The notes under the pieces were generated by a model. It ran no database searches. It was not told the origin of the DNA and saw only the letters and a program-made list of their open reading frames with translations. The position numbers and the translations under genes were made by a program. 64,000 nucleotides of DNA from Phycisphaerae bacterium (GTDB taxonomy: Bacteria; Planctomycetota; Phycisphaerae; UBA1845), in contig JABWBH010000008.1 in the NCBI GenBank assembly GCA_013360585.1, positions 47,960-111,959 on the forward strand. Reading direction: 5' to 3'. Below, piece after piece: positions 25,412 through 34,715 of this stretch (the first letter of the stretch is position 1; each line of letters begins with the position of its first letter).

Positions 25412-28375
25412 GTGGAAGATCGCAGTCGCCGCCGGAGGTTTATTTCCCGGGCATGTCTGGGCGCGGTGCTGTTCGTCCCCGCCGCCGGGGCGACCGGGCA
25501 GTCCCGCGTTCCGTTGGGTGACGAGGTCGAGACGCCGCGCCTTCCGTCGGCCGTCCGCGACGACGACATCCACGTCAGCGGGACGCTGGCGTTCCTTTTC
25601 AAGTCTCCCGACGGGGCGGACGTCGTTCACGTCATCGGCGAGTCGCGGATCCGCATCGGCGACCCCGACGGCGAGGTTTTGTCCAGCCGAGAAGCCGTGC
25701 TCTGGATTTCCGCCGTGCCCGGGGCGGACCCGCCGCACGACCGGGTCGAAATCTACCTGCGCGATGATGCAGCGATGCGCGAGCCGGCGGGAACCATCTG
25801 GACCGGTCCGGTGCTTTTCGCGACGGTCGCCACGCGCGGCCGGGTGTACGTGCATCACGACTACCAGGCGAGCGACTCGACGGAGGAGACGCGGGTCTAT
25901 CAGGAGGGCGCTGCGGTCCGCGAGGCGTTGCGCGGCGGCGCCGCGGCGGATGCGGGTCCGGTGTCGTCGATCCAGGTCTTCCGTCCGCCGGCGGAGAAGT
26001 CTGCGGATCAGACGGAGATTCCATCGTTCGTGTCGTACCGGTCGCGCAGCCTGTCCTCGGACGTGGTGGACGGTCGGCGGCTGGTGACCGCCGTGGGCGA
26101 CGTGGCGATCTTCCGGGGGAAACCGGGTTCCGACCGGTTCGTCGAGATCCGGGCGGAGGGGGCGGTGATCTTCCTGCCGTTTGAACGTGACGTCGGGCCG
26201 GATACGACACGACCGCCCGCCGAGGTCGGCGACGAAACCGGAGACGCGGATTCCGGCACGGTTCCGATGGACGCTCTGGCGGTGCGACCGGAAGGTTTCG
26301 CGGAGCTAGGCGTCGGCGGTACGCGCGTCGACGGGGTCTATCTCGAGGGGGATGTGGTGCTCACGACGGTGCGGAACAGCATCAGGGCGTCGCGTCTGTA
26401 CTACGACTTCGAGCATGATCGGGCGTTGATTCTTGACGCGGTGGTGCGCGTGGACCTTCCGGAGCGGAACGTGCCGTTGTTCATCCGGGCGGCGGAGGTA
26501 CGGCAGTTGTCGGCGCGCCAGCTTGAGGCGACCGACGCGATGATCACGACCAGCGAGTTTCACGCCCCGCACTATCACGTCGGCGCCCGGAAGGTCGAGC
26601 TGGTGGATCGGACGCAGACGGATTTCTACGGGCGGCGCACGGTCCCGCGGACCGGCACGTTTCAACTGCGCGACGCCACGCTGAACATCGCGGGGCTGCC
26701 CGTGCTTTACTGGCCGGTAATCCGCGGCGAGATCGACGAAGGCGAGACGTCGATCCGGGGGGTGAGCGTCGGATACAGCCGCAGCTTCGGGGCGGAGCTT
26801 CAGACGGAGTGGCGGTTGTTCAACGTGCTGGGCGCAGAGCCGCCGGAGGGGTTCGACGGGACGCTGAAGCTGGATTATTTCTCCGACCGCGGCCCCGCCG
26901 CCGGCGTGGATCTCGACTACCGGCGGGACGACTCCTTCGGCGAGTTGCGGAGCTATGTCATTCACGACGAGGGTGAGGATAACCTCGGGACGGGGCGCAA
27001 GAACATCGAACCGGAGAACGATCTTCGCGGGCGGTTCCTGATGCGTCATCGCCAGTATCTTCAGGATGACTGGCAGTTGACCTTTGAGTTGTCGTACATC
27101 TCTGATCGGAATTTCCTGGAGGAGTATTTCGAGAAGGAGTTCGATATCGAGAAGGAGCAGGAAACGCTGATCTACCTGAAGAAGCAGGTGGATCACTGGG
27201 CGTTCACCGCCCATCTTCAGTACCGCATCCTGGACTTCACGACGCAGACGGAGCGTCTTCCGGATTTCTCGTTCCGCCTTGTCGGCGAACCGGTGGGGGA
27301 GCGTCTGACGTGGTTCAGCGAGGCTCGCGCCGGGTTTGTGCGCTATCGTGCGGCGGAGACGACGCTGCGGGATTTTCTGCAGTTCGGACGGGGGCACGTG
27401 GACTCGTCCGGAACGACGGCGCGGACGGAGACGCGGCAGGAGCTGGACGCACCGCTGGACATCGGGCCGATGCGCATCGTGCCCTTCGTCAGCGGGCGCG
27501 CCGGGGCGTGGGACGACACTCCGGAGCTCGGAGGCGACGGGCGCGTGTTCGGCGCATACGGCGTCCGCGGGAGCATGTACTTCTGGCGCGTGGATGAGGA
27601 ATTGCGCAGCGCGATGTGGGACGTGGACGGTGTGCGGCACATCATCAAGCCGGACTTCGTGGTCTGGGGCAGTCACACGAACCTGGATTCCGACGGATTG
27701 TACCCCTTTGACGAGGACGTCGAAGGCATCGACGAAGTGGACGGCGTGAGCTTCGGCGTGCGGCAGCGGTGGCAGACGCGGCGCGGTCCGCCGGACGCGC
27801 GGCGCACGGTGGACGTGGTCACGTGGGACGTGGACGTCGGAGCGTTCAACGATGCGGAGTCGGATGAGTTCACTTACGGGTTCGCATCATTCGCGCGTCC
27901 GGAGAACTCGGTTTCGCGCAATTATGTGAATCACTCGCTCATCTGGCGCATCAACGACGCGACCGCGCTGGTGAACGACATCAACTACGACATGAATGAC
28001 GGCGAGATCGACGCGTACAACGTGTCGCTGGTCGTCGAGCGGACGCCGCGGCTGACGTACCTTCTGGCGTACCGCTTCATCGAAGAGACGGAATCCAACC
28101 TTATCGGTTTCGGGGCCAACTACGAACTGAACGAGAAGTACACGCTCGCGCTGCGCGAGGAGTTCGACCTGGATCGGGGCAAGACGCTGGACCTGACGGT
28201 CGGTCTGCTGCGCCGGTATCCGCGCTGGGACGTGATTCTTGCGTTCAACGTGGATGAGGCGGAGGACGACGTGGGGATCTCGATGAGTCTGGTTCCGCAA
28301 GGGTTCCCGGGCGCCGCGATCGGACCGCGTCGGTTCACCGGGCTGGTGGAGTCGATGAAGATTCAGAACCGGTAG
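25412..28375 (+). CDS. lptD: LPS-assembly outer-membrane protein LptD (OstA)
   Basis: From GTG 25412 the product has a twin basic region and signal peptide (RSRRRRFISRACLGAVLFVPAAGATG). An OstA/LptA-like N-terminal beta-jellyroll follows (features 'GVYLEGDVVLTTVRNSIRASRLYYDFEHDRALILDAVVRVD' and 'FHAPHYHVGARKVELVDRTQTDFYGRRTVPRTGTFQLRDATLNIAGLPVLYWPVI', the latter typical of LptD before the barrel). A long C-terminal domain rich in alternating, aromatic beta strands (about residues 480-987) forms the outer-membrane barrel. LptD with LptE inserts lipopolysaccharide into the outer leaflet. At 987 residues it is longer than E. coli LptD (784), with an enlarged N-terminal half. The start is chosen from the promoter at 25323-25350 and the signal peptide. 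No LptE is adjacent. Confidence 0.85.
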   Translation: MEDRSRRRRFISRACLGAVLFVPAAGATGQSRVPLGDEVETPRLPSAVRDDDIHVSGTLAFLFKSPDGADVVHVIGESRIRIGDPDGEVLSSREAVLWISAVPGADPPHDRVEIYLRDDAAMREPAGTIWTGPVLFATVATRGRVYVHHDYQASDSTEETRVYQEGAAVREALRGGAAADAGPVSSIQVFRPPAEKSADQTEIPSFVSYRSRSLSSDVVDGRRLVTAVGDVAIFRGKPGSDRFVEIRAEGAVIFLPFERDVGPDTTRPPAEVGDETGDADSGTVPMDALAVRPEGFAELGVGGTRVDGVYLEGDVVLTTVRNSIRASRLYYDFEHDRALILDAVVRVDLPERNVPLFIRAAEVRQLSARQLEATDAMITTSEFHAPHYHVGARKVELVDRTQTDFYGRRTVPRTGTFQLRDATLNIAGLPVLYWPVIRGEIDEGETSIRGVSVGYSRSFGAELQTEWRLFNVLGAEPPEGFDGTLKLDYFSDRGPAAGVDLDYRRDDSFGELRSYVIHDEGEDNLGTGRKNIEPENDLRGRFLMRHRQYLQDDWQLTFELSYISDRNFLEEYFEKEFDIEKEQETLIYLKKQVDHWAFTAHLQYRILDFTTQTERLPDFSFRLVGEPVGERLTWFSEARAGFVRYRAAETTLRDFLQFGRGHVDSSGTTARTETRQELDAPLDIGPMRIVPFVSGRAGAWDDTPELGGDGRVFGAYGVRGSMYFWRVDEELRSAMWDVDGVRHIIKPDFVVWGSHTNLDSDGLYPFDEDVEGIDEVDGVSFGVRQRWQTRRGPPDARRTVDVVTWDVDVGAFNDAESDEFTYGFASFARPENSVSRNYVNHSLIWRINDATALVNDINYDMNDGEIDAYNVSLVVERTPRLTYLLAYRFIEETESNLIGFGANYELNEKYTLALREEFDLDRGKTLDLTVGLLRRYPRWDVILAFNVDEAEDDVGISMSLVPQGFPGAAIGPRRFTGLVESMKIQNR

Positions 28376-28434
28376 CGCGGGCGGCGGTCGTCGACGTGCA
28401 ATTACATCGGAGCGCCCGCGTCGATCCCCCGTGT

Positions 28435-28457
28435 GCGGACCGGAAGTTGGCGATCCG
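28435..28457. repeat. Dispersed palindromic repeat (copy 1 of the GCGGACCGGAAGT family)
   Basis: GCGGACCGGAAGTTGGCGATCC matches at most positions the two arms at 50401-50424 and, inverted, 50327-50351. Here the palindrome is partly decayed (TTGG instead of CCG). Confidence 0.6.
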
Positions 28458-28505
28458 AGCGCAGGATGCGGACTCGAATCTCAGTTCGGTCGCGCCGTGC
28501 GTGCC

Positions 28506-28541
28506 CTCCGCGCCCTCCGCGCCGTTCGCGCCGTTCGCGTA
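28506..28541. repeat. 9-bp tandem repeat, four degenerate copies
   Basis: CTCCGCGCC twice, then GTTCGCGCC and GTTCGCGTA, head to tail in the gap between lptD and the RidA gene. Confidence 0.7.
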
Positions 28542-28547
28542 CGAGCG

Positions 28548-29030
28548 TTACACCGCGGCCCAGCAATCCACCTCCAGCTTTGCGCCCGGCACGACCAGTT
28601 CCTTGACCACGACGGTCGAACGCGCCGGGGGGCTGCTCGGGAAGAACTGGACGTACACCCGGTTGAACGTGGCGAAGTCTGCGGCGTCAGTGAGAAACAC
28701 AGTCACTTTCAACACCCGGTCGAGCGTGGAGCCCGAAGCTTCGACCGAGGCCTTGAGGTTCTCGAGCGTCTGACGCGCCTGAGGTTCGAAGTCGGCCGCA
28801 ACGAGGTCCGTCGATCCAGGCTTCTGTCCGACGACGCCGGCGACGTGTGCCACGCCCGCCCAGACCGCCGCTCGTGAGAAGGTCGGATACGGGCTGCCTT
28901 CGACAAAGCGCGGCTTTCCGGTTGCGGCGCCGCCCGAACCTTCCTGCGCCGTCGCCGTCCCCGTCAGCGCCAGCCCCGCGCCCGCCCCGGCCAGTCCGCG
29001 CACAAATGTCCGCCGATTCTGCTCCGCCAT
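28548..29030 (-). CDS. RidA/YjgF-family protein with a Tat-type signal peptide
   Basis: From ATG 29030 the product starts MAEQNRRTFVRGLAGAGAGLALTGTATAQ, a twin-arginine signal (NRRTFVRG) with an Ala-rich hydrophobic stretch. The RidA domain follows: 'FSRAAVWAGVAHVAGVVGQ', 'QARQTLENLKASVEASGSTLDRVLKVTVFLTDAADFATFNRVYVQFFP', and 'PARSTVVVKELVVPGAKLEVDCWA' containing the conserved Arg of enamine/imine deaminases. Family members are normally cytosolic; this one should be exported folded. Start: GGAAGG lies 8 nt before ATG 29030, and two further ATGs (29033, 29036) directly precede it. Single gene, tail-to-tail with lptD. Confidence 0.87.
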   Translation of the reverse strand: MAEQNRRTFVRGLAGAGAGLALTGTATAQEGSGGAATGKPRFVEGSPYPTFSRAAVWAGVAHVAGVVGQKPGSTDLVAADFEPQARQTLENLKASVEASGSTLDRVLKVTVFLTDAADFATFNRVYVQFFPSSPPARSTVVVKELVVPGAKLEVDCWAAV

Positions 29031-29186
29031 CATCATCACCTTCCGCATGTTTCTGAGCTCACTGTCTCTCCCGACGATCGAGGGGACGGCTTCGTTCCGC
29101 CTATCCCGGCGCCGGGATCGTACTCGGCCGTGACAGGCGACGCACCCCCGTGGTAGCGGCAAGCGCGGCTCCCGGGCCGGTTCCGC

Positions 29187-31088
29187 TTACCGCCCGTCGC
29201 CGGTTCCGGAGGTCAGCACCTCCGCAATACGATCCCTGATCTGCGGGCCACGAAGATCGACCTCCGCGATCCGCCCCCTCCGATCTATCAGGAAGGTTGC
29301 GGGGATTCCGATCACACCGAAAGCGTCCGCGGCGGAATTCGCCCCGGCACCCTCGCCGAAGACATGATGCCACGTCATCCGGTGCTCCGCGATGAATTTC
29401 TTCAAGGCGGCTTCGTCGCGGTCAAGACTGACGCTGATCAGCACGAAGTCCTCGCGTGTTTTGAACGCCTCGAACGCCGCCGTCACGTTCGGAACCTCCG
29501 CCACGCAGGGGCCGCACCACGTCGCCCAGAAGTCGAGGAAAACGACCTTTTCTTTCAGGTCGGAAAGTCGAAGCGTTTTACCCTCCAGGGTGACCAGCGT
29601 GAGATCGGGCGCGTCCGATCCCCGTGCGGGGCCTTTTGAGCGACCGACGCCGGGTCGCGCCGGCGCCGCGCCGAGTGTGATCACGACTTCGGATTTCTGC
29701 GCAGAGACCTTCGCCGTCCCCTCGCCGCCCTCGCGCGCCACGGCCTTGAGGTCGAAGGCGTCGAGCGGGGCGTCGTGGATGACGAAGCGCCCCTGATCGT
29801 CGGTGACAGCCCGCAACGCGAGCGTGTCTTTCCCGCGCCAGTTAAGCGTCGAGACGAAGACCTGGGGAGCCGGTTTGTCGGCGGCGTCGAGCACGGCGCC
29901 GCGCACCTCGCGGCCTTCGGAGAGTTTGAAGGTCAGCGACTTCTCTTGTCCCGCGAGTGCTTCCACCTCCGCCATCTCCGGGGCGAAGCCCGAGCGGTAC
30001 ACGGTGACAACGCACCTGCCCTCCGGGATGCCGCGGAGGGTGAAGCGGCCTTCGACATCGGAGTAGGCCTGCGGGGCGAAGTCGTCGATCCGCGTCCCTG
30101 CAATGATCCGCGCGTCCGAAAGCGGCGTGCGCTTTGTGGCGTGGAGGACTTCGCCGATGATCCTCGCGCCGCGCGTCAGCCGCAACTCGTGATCCGACTC
30201 CGTCCGATCCACCGGGAAGTCGATCCGCCGCGAGAAATCCTGATCGCTGATGAACTCGGGGTGCGACACTCGCACGGCGTAACCCAACGAGTCGAAATGT
30301 ATCCCTTTCAGGACCGCCGACCCTTCCGCGTCCGTCGCCGTATTGCGGAAGTCGTCCCGGTCGCGGTCATAACACTCGATCACCGCCCCGGCGACCACCT
30401 TGCCCGCGCCATCCACCACCCGAAGGCGTGCGATCCGCTCCGGTTTGAGCAGAATCCGGACGTCGTTGCCGTCCGCTTCGACCGCCAGTTCCTCGGAATG
30501 CCGTCCGAAACCGGTCGCCTGAACAATCAGGGCGACGCTTCCGGGGTAAAGGCCCTCGACGCGGAATTTTCCACCCTCGGCGGTCGTCGCGGTCCACTCC
30601 CGAAAGCTGGTCTTAAGTACGACACTTGCGCCGGGCACGGGTTCTTCGGTTCGCGCGTCCAGAACGGCGCCGGTGACCACGTAATCACCAGCCAGCTCTG
30701 CGTCGATAAAGGGAGGAGGCTCTCCCGCGACCAACTTGACGGGTTTCTCGATTACGCTGAATCCGGTCTTTTCAAACCGGATCAGGGCGTCGCAGGTCCG
30801 GCCCTTCTCGGCCGTGATGCGAAAATCTCCCAGACCGTCGGTGACCGCCGAGCCGAGCAGCTCTGCCGGACTGCCGTCGGAAGCGGATGCATGCAACGTC
30901 ACCTTGACGCCTTGTTCCCCTCCGCCGATGTAGTTGAGCACCTGCCCCTCGATGAGGGTTACCACGGGTTTCGGAGGCTCGGGATTCGGGGTCGGCGGCG
31001 GATCCTCGGCGGAAACCGCGACCGCTGCCGCAAAGAGGAGTGTTGCTGCGGCGAATAAAACCCCGTGCCGGAACATCTGAGGATTCAT
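29187..31088 (-). CDS. Exported TlpA-like thioredoxin with carboxypeptidase-regulatory-like repeats
   Basis: Signal peptide (about residues 1-27, ending AVSA), a Pro-rich linker, and four to five carboxypeptidase-D regulatory-like beta sandwiches (about residues 45-470). These are recognised by G-x-V-x-[DN] openings such as VTGAVLDARTEEPVPGASVVLKT, IIGEVLHATKRTPLSDARIIAG and VRGAVLDAADKPAPQVFVST. A C-terminal AhpC/TSA-thioredoxin domain (about residues 495-630) carries the redox motif FWATWCGPCVAEVP and cis-Pro region VIGIPATFLIDRRG. It should act as a periplasmic thiol-disulfide oxidoreductase, anchored or targeted by the repeats. The upstream sequence AGGGAGTACCTT is a good ribosome site for ATG 31088, which also overlaps the stop of a 19-codon upstream frame. 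Confidence 0.9.
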   Translation of the reverse strand: MNPQMFRHGVLFAAATLLFAAAVAVSAEDPPPTPNPEPPKPVVTLIEGQVLNYIGGGEQGVKVTLHASASDGSPAELLGSAVTDGLGDFRITAEKGRTCDALIRFEKTGFSVIEKPVKLVAGEPPPFIDAELAGDYVVTGAVLDARTEEPVPGASVVLKTSFREWTATTAEGGKFRVEGLYPGSVALIVQATGFGRHSEELAVEADGNDVRILLKPERIARLRVVDGAGKVVAGAVIECYDRDRDDFRNTATDAEGSAVLKGIHFDSLGYAVRVSHPEFISDQDFSRRIDFPVDRTESDHELRLTRGARIIGEVLHATKRTPLSDARIIAGTRIDDFAPQAYSDVEGRFTLRGIPEGRCVVTVYRSGFAPEMAEVEALAGQEKSLTFKLSEGREVRGAVLDAADKPAPQVFVSTLNWRGKDTLALRAVTDDQGRFVIHDAPLDAFDLKAVAREGGEGTAKVSAQKSEVVITLGAAPARPGVGRSKGPARGSDAPDLTLVTLEGKTLRLSDLKEKVVFLDFWATWCGPCVAEVPNVTAAFEAFKTREDFVLISVSLDRDEAALKKFIAEHRMTWHHVFGEGAGANSAADAFGVIGIPATFLIDRRGRIAEVDLRGPQIRDRIAEVLTSGTGDGR

Positions 31089-31335
31089 AAGGTACTCCCT
31101 AGGCGGCAGGGTTGGGCGTCTTGTCCCTCTCGGGCTGCCGTCATTTGCCTCCTTATCATATCGCGTCCGATCTGCACGGCACCGGGATGCGACCCGGAAT
31201 CAGACGGGTTTCGAGGGCGGACGTTTTGCGGTTTCCGGCAAGTCCGGAGCCGGAAGATGTTCAGATACCGCCCGGCATCCGGGGTCGAGGAAAGCAGAAG
31301 AGGCCCCTGATCCCGCGCGACATCTTTCGACAGTC

Positions 31336-31364
31336 TTGCAACGTTCCCGACATGCTTCTAGACT
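31336..31364 (+). promoter_or_regulatory. Candidate promoter of the secretin gene
   Basis: TTGCAA (31336-31341), 17 bp, TAGACT (31359-31364); each hexamer matches 4 of 6. Start of transcription would be near 31371. Confidence 0.4.
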
Positions 31365-31565
31365 CCGCCGCGGCAGGGGTCCGATCGGCTGGTGGCCGAA
31401 GATGTCGTCATTCATCGATTCCGACGAGATGGACCCAAGAAGGGCAGGTCGCGTGGGCGCCGGGTGATGCATCGGGCGTCCCGGGAGCGGAGCGAAACGG
31501 GTATGAAGGCTTCGCGTGATAGAGGCGGCCGGCTCGTGGACCTCGTAGGAGAAGGAGCTACTCCT

Positions 31566-34500
31566 TTGCGAACACAGGTTGCACGCTGGGCGGGACGGGT
31601 CATGTGCGCGGCGGTTCTGATCGGGACCGGCGCGGCGCAGGCCCAGGACAAGACGGCTTCGCAGGCGCTGGCGGAAGCCGTCCAGTTGTTTGATCAGGGT
31701 CATTATGTTCAGGCGAAGGAGATTCTCCTGGGCATCGACCCGAACCAGCTCACTGATGAGGAGCGGGCGCGGCGGCAGGAGTACCTGACGCAGTCGGACG
31801 TGGCGGCGACGATGTCGGAGCGGGCGCTTCGCGACATTGAAGACGCCGAGACCGCGGCGAAGGAAAATGACCACGCCCGCGCGACGGAACTCCTTCAGCG
31901 CGTCCTTGAGAACAAGTATGCGCACAAGGAGGTGAAGGCGGCGGCGGAATCGAGGCTGCGCGAGTTGAATGCGGCTTCGCAACCCGGCGAGGAGGCGGTC
32001 TCGGCGCCGGCGATGCCCGCGGCGCAGGACGTCGAGCAGGCCGCTTCTTTCACGAAGCAGGGCGACGAGCAGGTCGCGGCCGGGAATTACGACGAGGCGG
32101 AGAAGCTTTACATGCAGGCCTTAAGCCACGTTCCGGGGCATCCGGAGGCGACGGCGGGCCTGGAGCGCATTGACCAGCATCGTCAAAACGTCTCCGGCGA
32201 CCGGGCGATGTCGCTCCCGGACCAGATTCGGCGCGATGCGCAGATCAACTGGCAGCGCACCGAGTTCATCTACGCCGAGTTGAAGTCGCAGATCAACCGC
32301 CTCGTGGCGAGCGAAGCGTTCGACGAGGCGCGGCAGGTATTCGCCCGCGCCCGCCAGGTGGTCGAGTCCGGACGCCAGTTCGCCGAGCCGCTCAGCCTGT
32401 ACGAAACACTTCGCGCGGACGTGGACGCGCTCGAGCGGCTGATCAACGACCGGGAGCGCGAATTTCACTGGCGCGAGGTCGAGCGGATTCGCCGGGAGGT
32501 CGAGGAGCAGCGCAACCTTCGCCAGCGCGAGCAGGAAAGCAAACGCCGGGCGACGGTGGACTCGCTTTTCGCCCAGGCCCGTGCGCATGTAAAGGACGGG
32601 GATTACGAGTCGGCGATCCGCGTTCTTGAGCAGATTCTCGTCATTGATCCGCGCAATCAGGGGGCGGAGTGGGCGCTGGAGGAGTACAAGGATCACTGGG
32701 CGGCGCGGCGCACGCGGCAAAGCCGGTACAAACTCGGTGAAGCCGATCGGGAGATCCTGATCGACGTCGAAGACTCGAAGATTCCGATCAACTGGCAGCA
32801 GGAACTCAATTATCCGAAGAACTGGCTGGAGGTCATCTCTCGTCCGGAACGGCAAAAAGGCAGCACCGGACCGCTGGATGCGATGCTGCTGGGCAAACTG
32901 GACCGGACGATGGTGCCGCTGGACTTCGATGCTGTCCCGTTCCGCGAGGCGATCGAGCGCTTCGCTGACGCTCATCAGGTCAACATCGAGGTGAACTGGA
33001 AGGACGTGCAGGCCGCCGGCATCGATCCGGCGACACCGATCACGCTGAAGATGCCGCAGGAAGTGACGCTCAAGAAGGCGTTGAGCATGACGCTCAACCA
33101 AGTGGAGGGCGTCGGGGCGGACCTCGGCTACGTGGTGCAGGACGGTGTTCTGACCGTCGCCACGCAGCACTGGCTGGATCATGAAAATGTTTACCAGGTT
33201 GCGTACCCGATCGAAGATCTGCTTTCCGACATCCCGCAGTTCGGACAGGCGCCGACGGTCGGCTACATCGACTCGAACGGGCTGAACGTGGGCGAACTGC
33301 GGCAGGATCAGAAAGTCTGGTGGGGGGGGTCGCCGACGGGCGATGCCCCGCTTCCGGACGATGCACGCGAGGTTCGGGTTCTTGAACTGATCAACCTGAT
33401 TCAGGATCAGATCGCCCCGGAAAGCTGGCGCGAGCGCAACGGGAAGATCGGGACGATCACCGAATTCAACGGTCAACTCGTCGTCACGCAGAATTCCGCG
33501 GCGCAGGAGCGCGTCAGTAACCTGCTGGACAAACTCCGCGAGCAGCGTTCGGTGCAGGTGGCGGTTGAAGCCCGCTTCCTGACCGTGCAGAGCAATTTTC
33601 TCGAGGAATTCGGCATCGACCTCGACCTCGTGCTCAACGCGGGCAACGCCGGGTTCGACTTCATCCGCAACCAGGACGGCGCCATCGCCAGCGACCCGGC
33701 GTTGGGCAGCCGGTTGCTCCTGCCGCGACAGTTCTCACGCTACGGGTTCCTCCCGAACGTCCCCGGCGGCGGCAATCCGATGGCGAACACGTCGGGCGAT
33801 CCGGAGCAGCCTTTCACGAATCCTGCGCTGGTGCCCGCGCGCAGCGGAGGCGGGTTGGTCGGCGGGAAGAATATGACGCCGGTTCCGAGCGAATCCGGAT
33901 TGCTGGATATTACGAACCCGACGAGCCTTGCCAGTGCCATCCCGGGTACGTTTGCCGGCCGCGACATCCAGGGTTTGTCAATCTTCGGGTCGTTCCTGGA
34001 TAACATCCAGGTGGACTTTCTGATCCGCGCGACGCAGGCCAACGCCCGCACATCCCTGCTGACCGCCCCGAAGCTGGTGCTCACTAACGGACAGCGGTCA
34101 TGGGTTGCGGTGGTGACGTCTCACGCCTTCGTCAGCCAGCTTCAGCCGGTTGTCGCCGGCGGAGCGGCGGCGCAGGCGCCGCAGACGCAGACGGTGAACG
34201 AAGGCGCCGTGCTGGACGTGCAGGCGACGGTTTCGGCGGACCGCCGTTATGTGACGATGACGCTGCGTCCGGGCGTGGGCCGCTTGAACGCCTTGGAGAC
34301 GTTCCAGTTCGCCGGGGCGAACCTCGAATCCGGGGCCGGCTTCGTTCAACTTCCGAGCGTGACGCGTCAGGTGCTCAACACCACGGTCAACGTTCCGGAC
34401 GGTGGAACGCTGCTGATCGGCGGGCAGAAGCTGGCGACGGAGATCGAAGTGGACGCCGGTGTCCCGGTGCTCTCGAAGATCCCGCTGCTGAAGCGCCTTT

Positions 34501-34619
34501 ATTCCTCGCGTTCGATGGTTAAGGACGAGCAGGTGCTGCTGATCCTCATCAAACCGAAGATCATCATCCCCAGCGAGCAGGAGCAGTTGGCGTTTCCGCT
34601 TCCGGGCGGACGCGGCTGA
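31566..34619 (+). CDS. TPR-containing secretin (type II/III secretion system outer-membrane channel)
   Basis: Signal peptide (RTQVARWAGRVMCAAVLIGTGAAQA), then a helical TPR region (about residues 25-350) including 'ALAEAVQLFDQGHYVQAKEILLGIDPN', 'GNYDEAEKLYMQALSHVPGHPEA' and 'GDYESAIRVLEQILVIDPRNQGA'. N-domains follow (VPFREAIERFADAHQVNIEVNW), and a C-terminal secretin domain ends with 'LNTTVNVPDGGTLLIGGQKLATEIEVDAGVPVLSKIPLLKRLYSSR', the signature of the family. Secretins form large outer-membrane pores for type II secretion or type IV pili, but no other secretion gene lies here. The TTG at 31566 is preferred because GGAGAAGGAG lies 7 nt upstream and the signal peptide starts there; ATG 31503 is an alternative that adds 21 residues. 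A strong terminator follows. Confidence 0.9.
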   Translation: MRTQVARWAGRVMCAAVLIGTGAAQAQDKTASQALAEAVQLFDQGHYVQAKEILLGIDPNQLTDEERARRQEYLTQSDVAATMSERALRDIEDAETAAKENDHARATELLQRVLENKYAHKEVKAAAESRLRELNAASQPGEEAVSAPAMPAAQDVEQAASFTKQGDEQVAAGNYDEAEKLYMQALSHVPGHPEATAGLERIDQHRQNVSGDRAMSLPDQIRRDAQINWQRTEFIYAELKSQINRLVASEAFDEARQVFARARQVVESGRQFAEPLSLYETLRADVDALERLINDREREFHWREVERIRREVEEQRNLRQREQESKRRATVDSLFAQARAHVKDGDYESAIRVLEQILVIDPRNQGAEWALEEYKDHWAARRTRQSRYKLGEADREILIDVEDSKIPINWQQELNYPKNWLEVISRPERQKGSTGPLDAMLLGKLDRTMVPLDFDAVPFREAIERFADAHQVNIEVNWKDVQAAGIDPATPITLKMPQEVTLKKALSMTLNQVEGVGADLGYVVQDGVLTVATQHWLDHENVYQVAYPIEDLLSDIPQFGQAPTVGYIDSNGLNVGELRQDQKVWWGGSPTGDAPLPDDAREVRVLELINLIQDQIAPESWRERNGKIGTITEFNGQLVVTQNSAAQERVSNLLDKLREQRSVQVAVEARFLTVQSNFLEEFGIDLDLVLNAGNAGFDFIRNQDGAIASDPALGSRLLLPRQFSRYGFLPNVPGGGNPMANTSGDPEQPFTNPALVPARSGGGLVGGKNMTPVPSESGLLDITNPTSLASAIPGTFAGRDIQGLSIFGSFLDNIQVDFLIRATQANARTSLLTAPKLVLTNGQRSWVAVVTSHAFVSQLQPVVAGGAAAQAPQTQTVNEGAVLDVQATVSADRRYVTMTLRPGVGRLNALETFQFAGANLESGAGFVQLPSVTRQVLNTTVNVPDGGTLLIGGQKLATEIEVDAGVPVLSKIPLLKRLYSSRSMVKDEQVLLILIKPKIIIPSEQEQLAFPLPGGRG

Positions 34620-34658
34620 TTCCCTCGTTTCTGGTGAGGAGAAAGCATCGAAGGACGC

Positions 34659-34695
34659 CGCCCCGTCTCAGGGTAACCCGAGACGGGGCGTTTTT
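34659..34695 (+). terminator. Intrinsic terminator after the secretin gene
   Basis: CGCCCCGTCTC (34659-34669) and GAGACGGGGCG (34680-34690) pair perfectly around a 10-base loop, followed by five T. Confidence 0.96.
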
Positions 34696-34715
34696 GTCCG
34701 TCTACGTGCACCGGA

